From contig CASIBX010000042.1 of assembly GCA_949373075.1 (NCBI GenBank), positions 1 through 42,967 of the forward strand: a stretch of 42,967 bases of DNA, in the 5' to 3' direction. The translations under genes were made by a program, and so were the position numbers. The notes under the pieces are model-generated. The model was not told the origin of the DNA. It made no database searches and worked only from the letters and a program-made list of their open reading frames with translations. Of this stretch, positions 7,611-15,680 are shown piece by piece. The stretch comes from Candidatus Poseidoniaceae archaeon (GTDB lineage Archaea > Thermoplasmatota > Poseidoniia > Poseidoniales > Poseidoniaceae). Each line of letters begins with the position of its first letter. Within the stretch, counting starts at the first letter, position 1.

Positions 7611-8123
7611 TCAATCCTTGCGGAACCAAGCCATGTCCTTAACCGAGCGAGGGACTTTGAGAGTCTTGCCTTTCCTACCATCATTTGCTTTTGAGGATTT
7701 GACCGATTTACTTCCACCAGTTTTTTTGATGGTTTTTTCTGCAACCTTCCTTCCCGATGCCACGGCTTTAGATGCTGCTGCCTTTGCTGTCTTGGCTGTT
7801 TTCTTTGACTTTGCCGCTGCTTTCTTAGCAGTAGATTTGACCTTAGTTGCGGCTTTAGATGCAACTTTTTTAGCGGCTGCTTTCTTAGGAGATGCCTTCT
7901 TTGGTGCTGCTTTTTTTGCTGGAGATTTCTTTGTAACTGCTGATAGTAACTTCTTTGATATTACTGCGCTCAATCCGGCCTTGACCAATCCCTTTTGGCC
8001 TGCCTTCTTGATCCCTGCTGCGGTTTTGATACCTGAATCACTGAGTTTTTTTGCTGTTGCTTTACCTACTCCAGGTAATGCCATTAGAGTTGCGAGTGGG
8101 TCCTTCTTTGACTTGGCTGCCAT
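7611..8123 (-). CDS. Helix-hairpin-helix protein with lysine/alanine-rich H1-like tail
   Basis: 170 residues from an ATG. Residues 9-60 hold a helix-hairpin-helix unit (LPGVGKATAKKL, then a second similar element GQKGLVKAGL). Residues 65-145 are almost only Lys, Ala, Ser, Thr and Pro, with KKAAPKKASPKKAAAKK-type repeats as in eukaryotic histone H1 and bacterial HU/AlgP tails. The last 20 residues (KTLKVPRSVKDMAWFRKD) leave the low-complexity pattern and look conserved, perhaps a docking end. Inferred: a nucleoid-associated protein using HhH for backbone contacts and the tail for non-specific DNA condensation. It diverges from the gene at 8219. The pI must be very high, unlike the acidic surface proteins around it. 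A ribosome- or RNA-binding role is less likely but possible. Confidence 0.75.
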   Translation of the reverse strand: MAAKSKKDPLATLMALPGVGKATAKKLSDSGIKTAAGIKKAGQKGLVKAGLSAVISKKLLSAVTKKSPAKKAAPKKASPKKAAAKKVASKAATKVKSTAKKAAAKSKKTAKTAKAAASKAVASGRKVAEKTIKKTGGSKSVKSSKANDGRKGKTLKVPRSVKDMAWFRKD

Positions 8124-8218
8124 GTGTTCACCTGATGAGGGGATGAGGGCCCACTATGATGAACCCTTCTCTCAATTAGGGGCATGATTGAAGGACAAGG
8201 CATGTTGTGACATTAGTC

Positions 8219-8941
8219 ATGCAGGAAGGTTTGGACCCGTCCAAGACGATTCTGTATGCTCAAGTTCGTAGTGCAGGGCCGACTCACGGACATGATGATG
8301 AATCATATCTCAGACCTAAAGCCCACCCTGCAAATGTATCATCAATCTATTTGGGAGACATCGGTCTTACTCTGTTGAAAGTTATGCAAGGTAATTCGAC
8401 TCCGATAGTGACAAAAAAACCCCGATTTGATGAACAGTCTTGGGAGTTTACAACCCAAATTGGCGATGTAAATTTACGATTAGAAAGTTACCCTTACTGG
8501 GGATTCGGGTTGATTACCAGATGTTATGCGAATACAATTACATTAGAAGGGCCGGTTAGCGATAGGGCTAGAATCATTTTCGACTTAGTAGCAGCCCTGC
8601 CTCACAAACCCTGGGAAATGGCTTGGCATCGAAGGTTCGATTCAAAGGTCGGCAATAGCAAACAGAACTCTACGCTATGGGCATCTCACATTCAGAGAGC
8701 GAAAGATGACCTCAATGAAATGATTGAGACCACATTAGAAGCCAAAGGTGACTCTCCTGAAATAGAAACTGCTAGAAACGCTCTTGCAGACGATAATGCC
8801 CCTGCAGTATTACGTGCTTTAGCAAGAATCGAAGCGGATTCAATTGAAATTGAAATTGAAGATGTGTCTCCAGACGGAATGACTCTAACTTATGATGAAG
8901 AGGAAATTCCATTCGTCGATTTGTCGTCTGAAGAGGAATGA
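8219..8941 (+). CDS. Conserved-looking hypothetical protein upstream of Sec61 beta
   Basis: 240 residues from the ATG at 8219 (a GTG at 8207 is possible). It is soluble, with no signal peptide or membrane span. The N-terminal 150 residues look globular and mixed alpha/beta, with aromatic-rich stretches such as SYPYWGFGLITRCYAN. Residues 155-205 are helical. The C-terminus is very acidic (DLSSEEE). I do not recognise a family. It precedes the Sec61 beta gene by 45 bases on the same strand, so co-transcription is likely, but nothing shows a role in export. It diverges from the H1-like protein gene. Confidence 0.6.
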   Translation: MQEGLDPSKTILYAQVRSAGPTHGHDDESYLRPKAHPANVSSIYLGDIGLTLLKVMQGNSTPIVTKKPRFDEQSWEFTTQIGDVNLRLESYPYWGFGLITRCYANTITLEGPVSDRARIIFDLVAALPHKPWEMAWHRRFDSKVGNSKQNSTLWASHIQRAKDDLNEMIETTLEAKGDSPEIETARNALADDNAPAVLRALARIEADSIEIEIEDVSPDGMTLTYDEEEIPFVDLSSEEE

Positions 8942-8986
8942 TGGTCGCGCGTCGCGTTCATAAAGGAAATCGGTGTCGGCGATATC

Positions 8987-9169
8987 ATGGCAAAGAAAGA
9001 CGGTGGCGGTATTCAGCAGGCTGCAGGTCTGATTCGATACTTCGATGAAGAGTCTGAAGATGCCTGGAAAATTACTCCAACTCAAATCTATCTAGCATGT
9101 ATCGGATTGTCCGGGTTCATCTACCTCGTTAACGAGGGAGTTATTTCCTGGATTATGGATATGTTCTGA
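8987..9169 (+). CDS. secG: Preprotein translocase subunit Sec61 beta (SecG-type)
   Basis: 60 residues from an ATG. The pattern is typical of archaeal Sec61 beta: a short Lys/Gly-rich start (MAKKDGGG), the conserved AAGLIRYFDEE segment, and one tail-anchor span (about residues 34-54). Known: it is the smallest, non-essential subunit of the SecYEG/Sec61 channel, lying in the cytoplasmic membrane with its N-terminus in the cytoplasm. Secretion must be busy in this organism given the number of exported proteins here. It follows the 240-residue hypothetical gene and ends one base before the convergent gene at 9171. Confidence 0.88.
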   Translation: MAKKDGGGIQQAAGLIRYFDEESEDAWKITPTQIYLACIGLSGFIYLVNEGVISWIMDMF

Positions 9170-9170
9170 A

Positions 9171-9542
9171 TCACCTTAGTGGTTCAATCAATACAACAGA
9201 GCCTTCTGTTCTAGCCATTCCTTGTGCGACTTGCATAGCTGTTTCTAAATCTAGAGTTGCTCCTAATGTTCGTGGACCTTCCGTTTCGTGGATGATTAGT
9301 CTGTGAGTTAAATGTGTTAATGTCTCTTGGCTAATACGCTCAAAAACCCACTTCTCGTTTTCGATTCTAACCATTGCTGGAACTTCCACCATCGGCCCCA
9401 TGTCTGAACCTATGTCTCTAGTACGGCCACTAAGGCCCTGTAAATCCGCTAGAGGCTTCCAAGACCTCTTCTTAGTTGTCAATTTCAGTTTATTCCCTTT
9501 GCTTACGCCGTCTGTAAATGCTCTTCCCATCAAGATCCCCAT
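9171..9542 (-). CDS. Small soluble hypothetical protein
   Basis: 123 residues; ATG codons at 9542 and 9530 are both plausible. There is no membrane span. The N-terminus is basic (KGNKLKLTTKKRSWK). The rest is mixed alpha/beta with a VPAMVRIENEKWVFERIS strand pair and a C-terminal LDLETAMQVAQGMARTEGSVVLIEPL helix-strand. It is convergent with Sec61 beta, with one base between the stop codons, and it follows the membrane protein at 9619-10557 by about 76 bases on the same strand. I do not recognise the family. Confidence 0.55.
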   Translation of the reverse strand: MGILMGRAFTDGVSKGNKLKLTTKKRSWKPLADLQGLSGRTRDIGSDMGPMVEVPAMVRIENEKWVFERISQETLTHLTHRLIIHETEGPRTLGATLDLETAMQVAQGMARTEGSVVLIEPLR

Positions 9543-9618
9543 CCTGTGGAGAATCTGAATTCTCCAAATCTCAATCCGCTTTCAACCATTGATAAGAGTT
9601 GGGGGGACTTCCCATTAT

Positions 9619-10557
9619 TCAAACCGCTTTCGCGTGGTTCTTCTCGAGAACCAACGGTGCGCTAATAGAAATCAAAATTGCAAGGGTTATTCCAAGTAAA
9701 ATGTGTGGTGATAAGTCGGTTTGTAAAGTCAAAAACATTGGACTGAGAGCCAGACTAATCCTCCACCCCCAGGCCTCAGGGCGTGGGTGTGAATCGAATC
9801 CTAAAAGCGGCAACAACATTCCAATTAATCCGATACTAGATGCTGCAAGTGTCATCCACAACGATACAGCTATTGCTCCGTTTCCCGAACCGATTCTATC
9901 TACTGTTGATACCGAGACATATGTTATTGCAAAGATTAGGAAAATGCCAACTAGAGTTGAAAATCCAAGTGAGAGTGAACGCCCTTGGCCCGAACCTATG
10001 CTGTCGTTGATTTTCTCTTCCAAAAAGGGCAGGAAAGAAATCGCCGCACATGAATAAACAATTATTGGTAAAATGTCTCTATCTAACAAATCACCCCATG
10101 CGAATAGAAGTATTATTGCCCCTAGCATTACGAAACTTATTTTTTGATTTGAAACGATTGAATTGACTAATAATTGTGCGATTAAAAGACCTATTGTTAT
10201 TGAGATTAGGATTTCTTGAGCATTTGAAATTAGAGAATATTCGGTTATTGATTCCTCAATACCGCCTTCAGGATACATTGCTAGTAACATTAGTACAATT
10301 ACAGAGCCACCAATTCCATTGAGATATTTCATCGAAATCCCTTGCCTTATACGATACTGCAAAAGTATCGCCATGCTTACTACGATGACTAAAACTGAGC
10401 CTCCAGATTGTTGAATAGATTCCAATGAAGTGCTAAGAAATGCAATGCAGCAAAACAATGCGGTCAGGCTTGCTAACCACTTCCCTCGCCCAAAGGTAGG
10501 CGACAATATCATCGCCAGAGCTGAAATGAATGCAAGGGTTACCAAGGTTTCAGCCAT
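9619..10557 (-). CDS. Polytopic membrane protein, about nine to ten spans, unknown function
   Basis: 312 residues from the ATG at 10557. An in-frame ATG at 10629 would overlap the divergent methyltransferase start and add an unlikely Cys-rich leader. Nearly the whole length is hydrophobic, with evenly spaced spans and very short loops. The clearest charged loop is FLEEKINDSIGSGQGR around residue 180. No transporter signature or catalytic motif is obvious. The even spacing recalls small-molecule transporters or polyprenyl-related enzymes. The neighbour on the same strand (9171-9542) is a small soluble protein. Function is unassigned. Confidence 0.6.
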   Translation of the reverse strand: MAETLVTLAFISALAMILSPTFGRGKWLASLTALFCCIAFLSTSLESIQQSGGSVLVIVVSMAILLQYRIRQGISMKYLNGIGGSVIVLMLLAMYPEGGIEESITEYSLISNAQEILISITIGLLIAQLLVNSIVSNQKISFVMLGAIILLFAWGDLLDRDILPIIVYSCAAISFLPFLEEKINDSIGSGQGRSLSLGFSTLVGIFLIFAITYVSVSTVDRIGSGNGAIAVSLWMTLAASSIGLIGMLLPLLGFDSHPRPEAWGWRISLALSPMFLTLQTDLSPHILLGITLAILISISAPLVLEKNHAKAV

Positions 10558-10627
10558 ACCCCTGCGACAAGTAACTGACCCATTAGACTTGCACAAGCAA
10601 GAAGAGTGAGAGGCCTGACCCACAGGC

Positions 10628-12322
10628 ATGGTGCGACCTGCCGATGAGGAGTTACTCCAAAAATTGGTTCAAACTCCGTTATCGGGTTTGGCGAGGAGCC
10701 TAGGCATCGATGTCGAAAAGTGGCTACCATTAGCATCATCACCACTTCCAGTTACCATGAGACTAACCCCCCGGAGGCATGACATGGATTGGACAAGACA
10801 AATGTTGGAGTCGGTTGGTGGCAAAAGGATACCATGGATGGTGACCTCTGAATCATGGGTTATGCCATTCTCCAAAGGCGATTTCCCAGATGATGAAACT
10901 AAAAAATTGATTGTCGTTCTTCATGCTACGGGTAGAATTACTCGACAAGAAGCGGTGTCGATGTTGCCTCCTGTGGTACTAGAGCCCGAGGATAACCATC
11001 TCGTTATGGACACATGTGCGGCACCTGGTTCCAAAGCGACACAACTTGCAGAAGCGGTTCCAAATGGATTAGTATTAGCAAATGAGCCATCTTCCGGGAG
11101 ACTCAACCTTCTGACTACCAATAGGGGAAGGCTAGGAATCGAAAATATGTTGATCATGCAACATGATGGCCGTCATATCGGAAGAATGCCCGAGCCGGGC
11201 GTTGATGGAATTGTAGTCGATGCCCCTTGTAGCGGAACTGCGACGACAAGAAAGAATCGCGAATTGTGGAACTCATGGACGCCAAAAGTTGGCAGGAGTT
11301 TGTTTAGATTACAAGCCGATATTGCTGTGCGCGCTGCTAATTTATTGCGACCAGGTGGTCGTATGGTGTACTCTACCTGCTCACTGGACCCTATTGAAAA
11401 TGAAGCCGTCGTTTGCGAAATATTACAAAAATGCCCTTGGCTGAAATTAATCGAAATAGATACTGACAGACTATTTCCTTCACTAGTTCATCACAAGGGA
11501 ATCGATAATTGGCCTATTCTAGATGAAGAATCACAAGTTGTTGAGTGGGATGGCAATATTCCAAAACTGCCGGGATTATCTCAAGAGATGCTGAACCCTG
11601 CTCAGAGAGGGATTGAGAGCCCTCCGCTTTCATCAACAATTCGAGTACATCAACATGACAATGACACCGGCGGTTTCTATGTTGCATTGTTTGAACATGT
11701 AGCGGAGAGGACACCAGAGGGCATCGCCCGTTCAATGATTTTGAAACGCGAATTAAACCGTGACCCAGTTGAGTTACCTCGACAGAATAAGAACAAACAT
11801 AGCACTAATTTAGCAACTCCAGAAATCATAGAAGAAATCTGTAATCACTGGGGAATAGATGAGTCAGTATTTTCTTGGTGGCATCGCGGAAGGAGAGTTA
11901 ACATCTCTACAAATGTGACTAATGACCGCATTTTCAAGCCAATCGTTTTCAATAAAAAAGGAGATTTCTGGCCAGGTGATTCATTCCACCCTCTGAAAGT
12001 CATTCACGTTGGGCAACCGTCCTTTACAGATAACAAAGGACAGTGGAGGACTAGACAGGAAGCATTGGAATTGCTTCGGCCTCATATCACCAAAGGATTG
12101 GTTGACATCGACAAAGATACTATGATTTCTATGCTCGAGGGCGAAGTACCAATCACTGAAGCATTTCCTGCCGAGATCGAGCGTGGGTCGGCTATTTTAC
12201 GGTGTGGAGAATATCTGCTGCCGGTATGGGTTGCGGCTAGAGTATCGCTAATGATTGATGATAATGAGCGTGATATTCTTCGAATGAAACTTGGTATTGA
12301 GAATCGAGGGGAAGAAGAATGA
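10628..12322 (+). CDS. RNA (cytosine-C5)-methyltransferase, NSUN2/Trm4-like
   Basis: 564 residues. The SAM-binding motif DTCAAPGSKATQL (about 128-140) is followed by motif IV DAPCSGTAT (Cys201) and motif VI STCSLDP (Cys251, the expected catalytic cysteine). This is the NOL1/NOP2/Sun two-cysteine arrangement. The region from about 390 to the end looks like the extra C-terminal RNA-binding part seen in NSUN2/Trm4 rather than the N-terminal NusB domain of RsmB. Known: Trm4/NSUN2 enzymes make m5C at tRNA positions 48-50. The rRNA alternative (RsmF-like) cannot be excluded. It diverges from the membrane protein gene and overlaps the next gene by four bases (ATGA). Confidence 0.9.
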   Translation: MVRPADEELLQKLVQTPLSGLARSLGIDVEKWLPLASSPLPVTMRLTPRRHDMDWTRQMLESVGGKRIPWMVTSESWVMPFSKGDFPDDETKKLIVVLHATGRITRQEAVSMLPPVVLEPEDNHLVMDTCAAPGSKATQLAEAVPNGLVLANEPSSGRLNLLTTNRGRLGIENMLIMQHDGRHIGRMPEPGVDGIVVDAPCSGTATTRKNRELWNSWTPKVGRSLFRLQADIAVRAANLLRPGGRMVYSTCSLDPIENEAVVCEILQKCPWLKLIEIDTDRLFPSLVHHKGIDNWPILDEESQVVEWDGNIPKLPGLSQEMLNPAQRGIESPPLSSTIRVHQHDNDTGGFYVALFEHVAERTPEGIARSMILKRELNRDPVELPRQNKNKHSTNLATPEIIEEICNHWGIDESVFSWWHRGRRVNISTNVTNDRIFKPIVFNKKGDFWPGDSFHPLKVIHVGQPSFTDNKGQWRTRQEALELLRPHITKGLVDIDKDTMISMLEGEVPITEAFPAEIERGSAILRCGEYLLPVWVAARVSLMIDDNERDILRMKLGIENRGEEE

Positions 12323-13455
12323 GGGCTTTGGCAGTTTTTGTCGCTGTATTATTAGTGCCCCTAGCTGCAGCAATTTCTGACCTTACCATATATTCTGAAA
12401 AGCACTATGATAGCCAAGATGAAGCTCCGATTCTAGTCGAATGGTTTCATGGGCCTGAAGATGAAGATAGAGTAGAGCAACTAGAAAGTTTAGAGAATGC
12501 TGGAGACATTACTCTACTACATTGGAGAACAGGTGCTGAAGAAGAAGATGGCGGATTACCCGACGATGATGCCAAGTCTAGAATGATGTATCATGGTTTG
12601 ACTAACACTTCAAGCGCAGCAATTGATGGTTATGCGGAGAACATTTCTGATTTAACTCCAAAAGTAAATACAAATGATGTAGAGATTGGTTGGAATATAC
12701 AACTGATTGGCTCGACTGAAGTCGAACTTCTCAATATCACCGCTACATGGACTAATCCTCACGCACTAAACGGGGCAACTCAAATGCATGTGTTCATCAT
12801 AGAAACAGAAGCTGTCGATGACAAAGGTCGACAAATAACAAATTTGGTCAGAGACTGGGCACCATCTGCATCGTTTAATTTCTCAAATGGCTCTGTGAAT
12901 AATTGGAATGAGACGATTACTAAGGAGCATTTAGATGGTGCTGGAATTGAATTGGATGATGCTAGCCATGCCAACAAATACGAAATAATACTGGTAATGA
13001 TTGGTGGATTTGAAAATGATTCTGCTAACCGGGTGTTATCAATTCAAAGAGCAGAGATGCCAACATATTGGCAATCTGTAGACCAAAACGCAACCCTTAC
13101 TCCTGCAATTCTTCTCATTATTATCATTGTATGCATTGGTTTTGTAGTCATGGCTGAACGAAAGCGAGAACTCGGATTGCCTCGATTGGAAGGCTCTTGG
13201 TCGAGCGAAGAAAAAGTCATCGAATATCGGCTGATAGTTGGAAATCCAATCGAGATCGGCGAATTGAAAATGGGGGAAGGTTGGAGAGCAAATGGCAAAA
13301 TAAAGCGAGAACGCTTGGTGGGTAGTAAAACCCATGAAGGAACTCTAAAGGTTAGCGGAAGTGGAGATTTTTCACTTCGCCTCGCGGTTACTGTTGATGA
13401 ATTAGGAGATTGGATTCTAGATCTAAATCTACCAGACCCACTGTCGAATAATTGA
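12319..13455 (+). CDS. Signal-anchored protein with large ectodomain, unknown function
   Basis: 378 residues, start overlapping the methyltransferase stop (ATGA), so translation is probably coupled. It has a signal peptide (1-19, ending AAA), an acidic ectodomain (20-255) with several N-x-S/T sequons, one strong span (about 261-282, TPAILLIIIIVCIGFVVMA) and a cytoplasmic domain of about 95 residues. That last domain is beta-rich and basic. The protein thus links an outside sensor-like part with an inside domain. Inferred: a receptor or an assembly factor. There is no enzymatic motif. Sequons could be glycosylated by products of the glycan clusters elsewhere in the window. Confidence 0.65.
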   Translation: MRALAVFVAVLLVPLAAAISDLTIYSEKHYDSQDEAPILVEWFHGPEDEDRVEQLESLENAGDITLLHWRTGAEEEDGGLPDDDAKSRMMYHGLTNTSSAAIDGYAENISDLTPKVNTNDVEIGWNIQLIGSTEVELLNITATWTNPHALNGATQMHVFIIETEAVDDKGRQITNLVRDWAPSASFNFSNGSVNNWNETITKEHLDGAGIELDDASHANKYEIILVMIGGFENDSANRVLSIQRAEMPTYWQSVDQNATLTPAILLIIIIVCIGFVVMAERKRELGLPRLEGSWSSEEKVIEYRLIVGNPIEIGELKMGEGWRANGKIKRERLVGSKTHEGTLKVSGSGDFSLRLAVTVDELGDWILDLNLPDPLSNN

Positions 13456-13481
13456 AAACCTTCTTCCTTTCGTTAAGAGTT

Positions 13482-13934
13482 ATGGTCCTCGACTCTACCG
13501 ACCGCTCCATCATTCGAGCACTTTGTGAAGATGCACGTCTATCGCAGAGGCAATTAGCGCAAATCGTTGGCGTAGCCCAAGGCACAATAGCCAACAGAAT
13601 TCGTAAATTAGAGGAAGAAGGAGCCATCCAAGGTTATGCTCCAATACTAGGTGCTGAAGAGATAGGATGGGGTATGACTGTGATGGCAGGACTTTGTATT
13701 GAAAAGGGAATGATGATGGATGTTCAGAGGCAAATTTCCGCTGACCAGAGGGTATTCAGCGTCTATGATGTGACTGGAGATTGGGACTCGATGGTACTTG
13801 CAAGAGTCAAGGACAGAGAAGACCTTGACGACCTAGCAAAGTCTGTTTTCACATTGAAAGGAATTAGCCGCTCTTACACGCACGTTGTGCTCAACACAGT
13901 GAAGGAATCAGGAGTAAGGCTCCCCAAGGAATGA
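13482..13934 (+). CDS. Lrp/AsnC-family transcription regulator
   Basis: 150 residues from the ATG at 13482; a TTG at 13452 lies inside the tail of the previous gene and adds an unlikely hydrophobic leader. An N-terminal winged helix-turn-helix (LDSTDRSIIRALCEDARLSQRQLAQIVGVAQGTIANRIRKLEEEG, residues about 3-48; shown here only as landmarks LSQRQLA and TIANRIRKLE) is followed by the RAM (ligand and oligomer) domain, with the typical DVTGDWDSM segment at about 100. Known: these proteins bind DNA as octamers and sense amino acids or other small ligands. The target is unknown; it may act on the oxidase operon that begins 760 bases downstream, but the sequence does not show this. Its 3' end overlaps the convergent TOPRIM gene by 27 bases. 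Confidence 0.9.
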   Translation: MVLDSTDRSIIRALCEDARLSQRQLAQIVGVAQGTIANRIRKLEEEGAIQGYAPILGAEEIGWGMTVMAGLCIEKGMMMDVQRQISADQRVFSVYDVTGDWDSMVLARVKDREDLDDLAKSVFTLKGISRSYTHVVLNTVKESGVRLPKE

Positions 13935-14297
13935 GGGTAAATCTTCTACACACATCGTATCCGGCTTCATTGCTTTTGATAATGCTCTGCGGCATTCATC
14001 TGAGGGGTTGATGTCCAGACTAGTCATTGATTCCATTAGTCTGCGTTGAAGCCTCCCTCCTGTCCGATCCCAATCCATCAAAACAATGCAATTCCCATAA
14101 TTTTCTGAAATATATACTACCACTCTATCTATTGGCCAGCCACGATTTAATTTTTCGATTGGACCCGTAAATCCCAACGAGCGTAAAGCGATCTCATCGC
14201 GTTGACCTTCTACAAGAATAACTACTCCGTCTGCGTTTTCTTCAATGCATGATTCCAATGCCCTATGGGCCAAATCATATCTTTGTTCACGGTTCAA
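13908..14297 (-). CDS. Small TOPRIM-domain protein
   Basis: 129 residues from an ATG. A TOPRIM fold is shown by VILVEGQRDEIALRSLG (glutamate at about 30) and VLMDWDRTG with the DxD pair at about residues 74-76. The length fits a lone TOPRIM protein like the archaeal relatives of RNase M5/DnaG TOPRIM rather than a primase. Known: TOPRIM residues bind Mg2+ for phosphodiester chemistry. The substrate is unknown; 5S rRNA maturation has been proposed for bacterial M5, and no such claim can be made here. It overlaps the DUF167 gene by 11 bases, so the two are translated together. Confidence 0.8.
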   Translation of the reverse strand: MNREQRYDLAHRALESCIEENADGVVILVEGQRDEIALRSLGFTGPIEKLNRGWPIDRVVVYISENYGNCIVLMDWDRTGGRLQRRLMESMTSLDINPSDECRRALSKAMKPDTMCVEDLPSFLGEPYS

Positions 14298-14595
14298 ATT
14301 GACCCTCCAAAATAGATATTATTTCGGTTGCAGATAAACCCTCGATACTCACTTTTTTTTGCCTAGTGGTTTGACCAGACACGACTTTTGCTGGAGCTGA
14401 AAAAATTTTGCTGAGAACGTTGCAAACTGCATGATTGGCTTTACCCTTCTGAGCTTCGGCTTTTACTGCCACTTGGATTCTACCACGCCACTCATTGAAG
14501 CCAATAATGCCCTGCCTGCTGGCGCCTGGTTGAACCTCGACTTCGATTAAAACATCACCTGCAAGGGTGGTTTGTACACAAGCGGCTAGCCCCAC
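14287..14595 (-). CDS. DUF167 / YggU family protein
   Basis: 102 residues starting at GTG 14595. The family pattern is clear: VEVQPGASRQGI near the start, WRGRIQVAVKAEAQKGKANHAV in the middle, and a C-terminal beta-alpha segment (VSGQTTRQKKVSIEGL). Known: a small fold widespread in bacteria, archaea and eukaryotes; function unresolved. Coupling by overlap with a TOPRIM gene suggests a nucleic-acid role. It lies on the strand opposite the oxidase operon, sharing a short intergenic region with coxB. Confidence 0.85.
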   Translation of the reverse strand: MGLAACVQTTLAGDVLIEVEVQPGASRQGIIGFNEWRGRIQVAVKAEAQKGKANHAVCNVLSKIFSAPAKVVSGQTTRQKKVSIEGLSATEIISILEGQFEP

Positions 14596-14629
14596 AATTT
14601 ATTCGATGGGGAGGCGGCTCATCAACCAA

Positions 14630-14644
14630 CCTCCCTACGGGAGG
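14630..14644. promoter_or_regulatory. Inverted repeat upstream of the oxidase operon
   Basis: CCTCCC (14630-14635) and GGGAGG (14639-14644) form a perfect six-base-pair repeat around TAC, 50 bases before the coxB ATG and between divergent genes. It could be an operator for a dimeric regulator or a 5' hairpin. No clear TATA box was identified, though the sequence between it and the start is AT-richer (CGCTTAATACACC). Confidence 0.4.
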
Positions 14645-14693
14645 ACATCAGGTATCCACAATCGCTTAATACACCCGTGTGACCGCTTGGGCC

Positions 14694-15680
14694 ATGGGCG
14701 CTGACCGTGAGTTGTGGCCAGATGAATATACAGTGTTCAATATTCTGTATGATAAATTTCTTTTCTGGTCAATCGTAGTTGGACTATTCACATTCGCTTG
14801 GCTAATAATTTCCATTCTTCGTTACAGAGAGGGAGTCGACCCAAATGTCAAATTAGAAGAAATCAAAGTTGGCACATTTCCTAAAGAGCGCCACAATTTT
14901 GACCTTGAATTAGCATGGTTCGTCGGTCCAACCATTTTGGTGATTTGGGTAACGATTCTCGCTTTTGGTTCAATGAACATCGTTTGGGGAGAAGTGCAGA
15001 ATATTCAAGAGGATGATGATTCATTCACTGTTGAAGTCAATGGGCAACAATGGTATTGGGACTTTTACTATCAAGATGCATTGACTTGGGAAGATTTCGA
15101 AACAGGCCATAACGTGACCTGGGATGTATTCAACGGGCTAAGTATCGATGCTGGACCGGGTGCAGCAACCGCTGATGTTAGCTATGGGAGCAATTCTGCT
15201 AGCCTTGACTTGGCCAATAACACAACGATGGATATTTTATTCAATGAATTCATATTCCAATCTGTGGATGTTTTAGATACTGACGGGAACATTCTACACC
15301 GCTGGCAACATATACCTATTGAACATAAAATGAGCGTAGACCTAATCATTCCATGTGACACGAATGTGCTGTTTAATCTCTTCAGTAACAACCCGCTAAG
15401 GGATTCTGAATTCAAGGAGACAAATATCTACCAAGGTGTTCAACACGCATTTTGGCTGCAAGAGTGGGGAATGAAAGAAGATGCAGTTCCTGGTCTCGAA
15501 GGAGGAACATGGATGTATGTTCAGCCAAATGATGCAGGAGTTTTCCCAATCAGGTGTGCGGAATACTGTGGTAACCAGCACTCGATGATGAAAGGACAGG
15601 TAGAAGTCGTAGCAAAAGAAGGCACTAGTTGCGATGTAGACTTCGGAGTATACTTCAGTAACGGAGGGGAGATATCATGA
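14694..15680 (+). CDS. coxB: Cytochrome c oxidase subunit II with CuA site
   Basis: 328 residues from the ATG at 14694 (GTG at 14679 is the alternative). There are two N-terminal spans (about 20-45 and 75-98), then the cupredoxin domain. The aromatic electron-entry motif GQQWYWDF is present. The CuA set is complete: His in VQHAFW, then C-A-E-Y-C-G-N-Q-H-S-M-M with Cys, Glu, Cys, His and Met at the canonical spacing. About 60 residues (DALTWEDF to MDILFNEF) are inserted between the aromatic motif and the strand before the first CuA His, longer than in bacterial subunit II. Known: it accepts electrons from cytochrome c or a blue copper protein and passes them to heme a. First gene of the operon; its stop overlaps coxA. 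Confidence 0.95.
   Translation: MGADRELWPDEYTVFNILYDKFLFWSIVVGLFTFAWLIISILRYREGVDPNVKLEEIKVGTFPKERHNFDLELAWFVGPTILVIWVTILAFGSMNIVWGEVQNIQEDDDSFTVEVNGQQWYWDFYYQDALTWEDFETGHNVTWDVFNGLSIDAGPGAATADVSYGSNSASLDLANNTTMDILFNEFIFQSVDVLDTDGNILHRWQHIPIEHKMSVDLIIPCDTNVLFNLFSNNPLRDSEFKETNIYQGVQHAFWLQEWGMKEDAVPGLEGGTWMYVQPNDAGVFPIRCAEYCGNQHSMMKGQVEVVAKEGTSCDVDFGVYFSNGGEIS

Noticed and set aside
7618-8187. 189-codon Ala/Phe-rich plus-strand frame
   Set aside because: Antisense to the Lys/Ala-rich tail of the HhH protein; composition is that expected for the complement of AAG/GCA codons.
10558-10629. Upstream start of the membrane protein at 9619
   Set aside because: It would overlap the divergent methyltransferase start and add a Cys/Ser-rich leader before a clean hydrophobic start at Met 10557.
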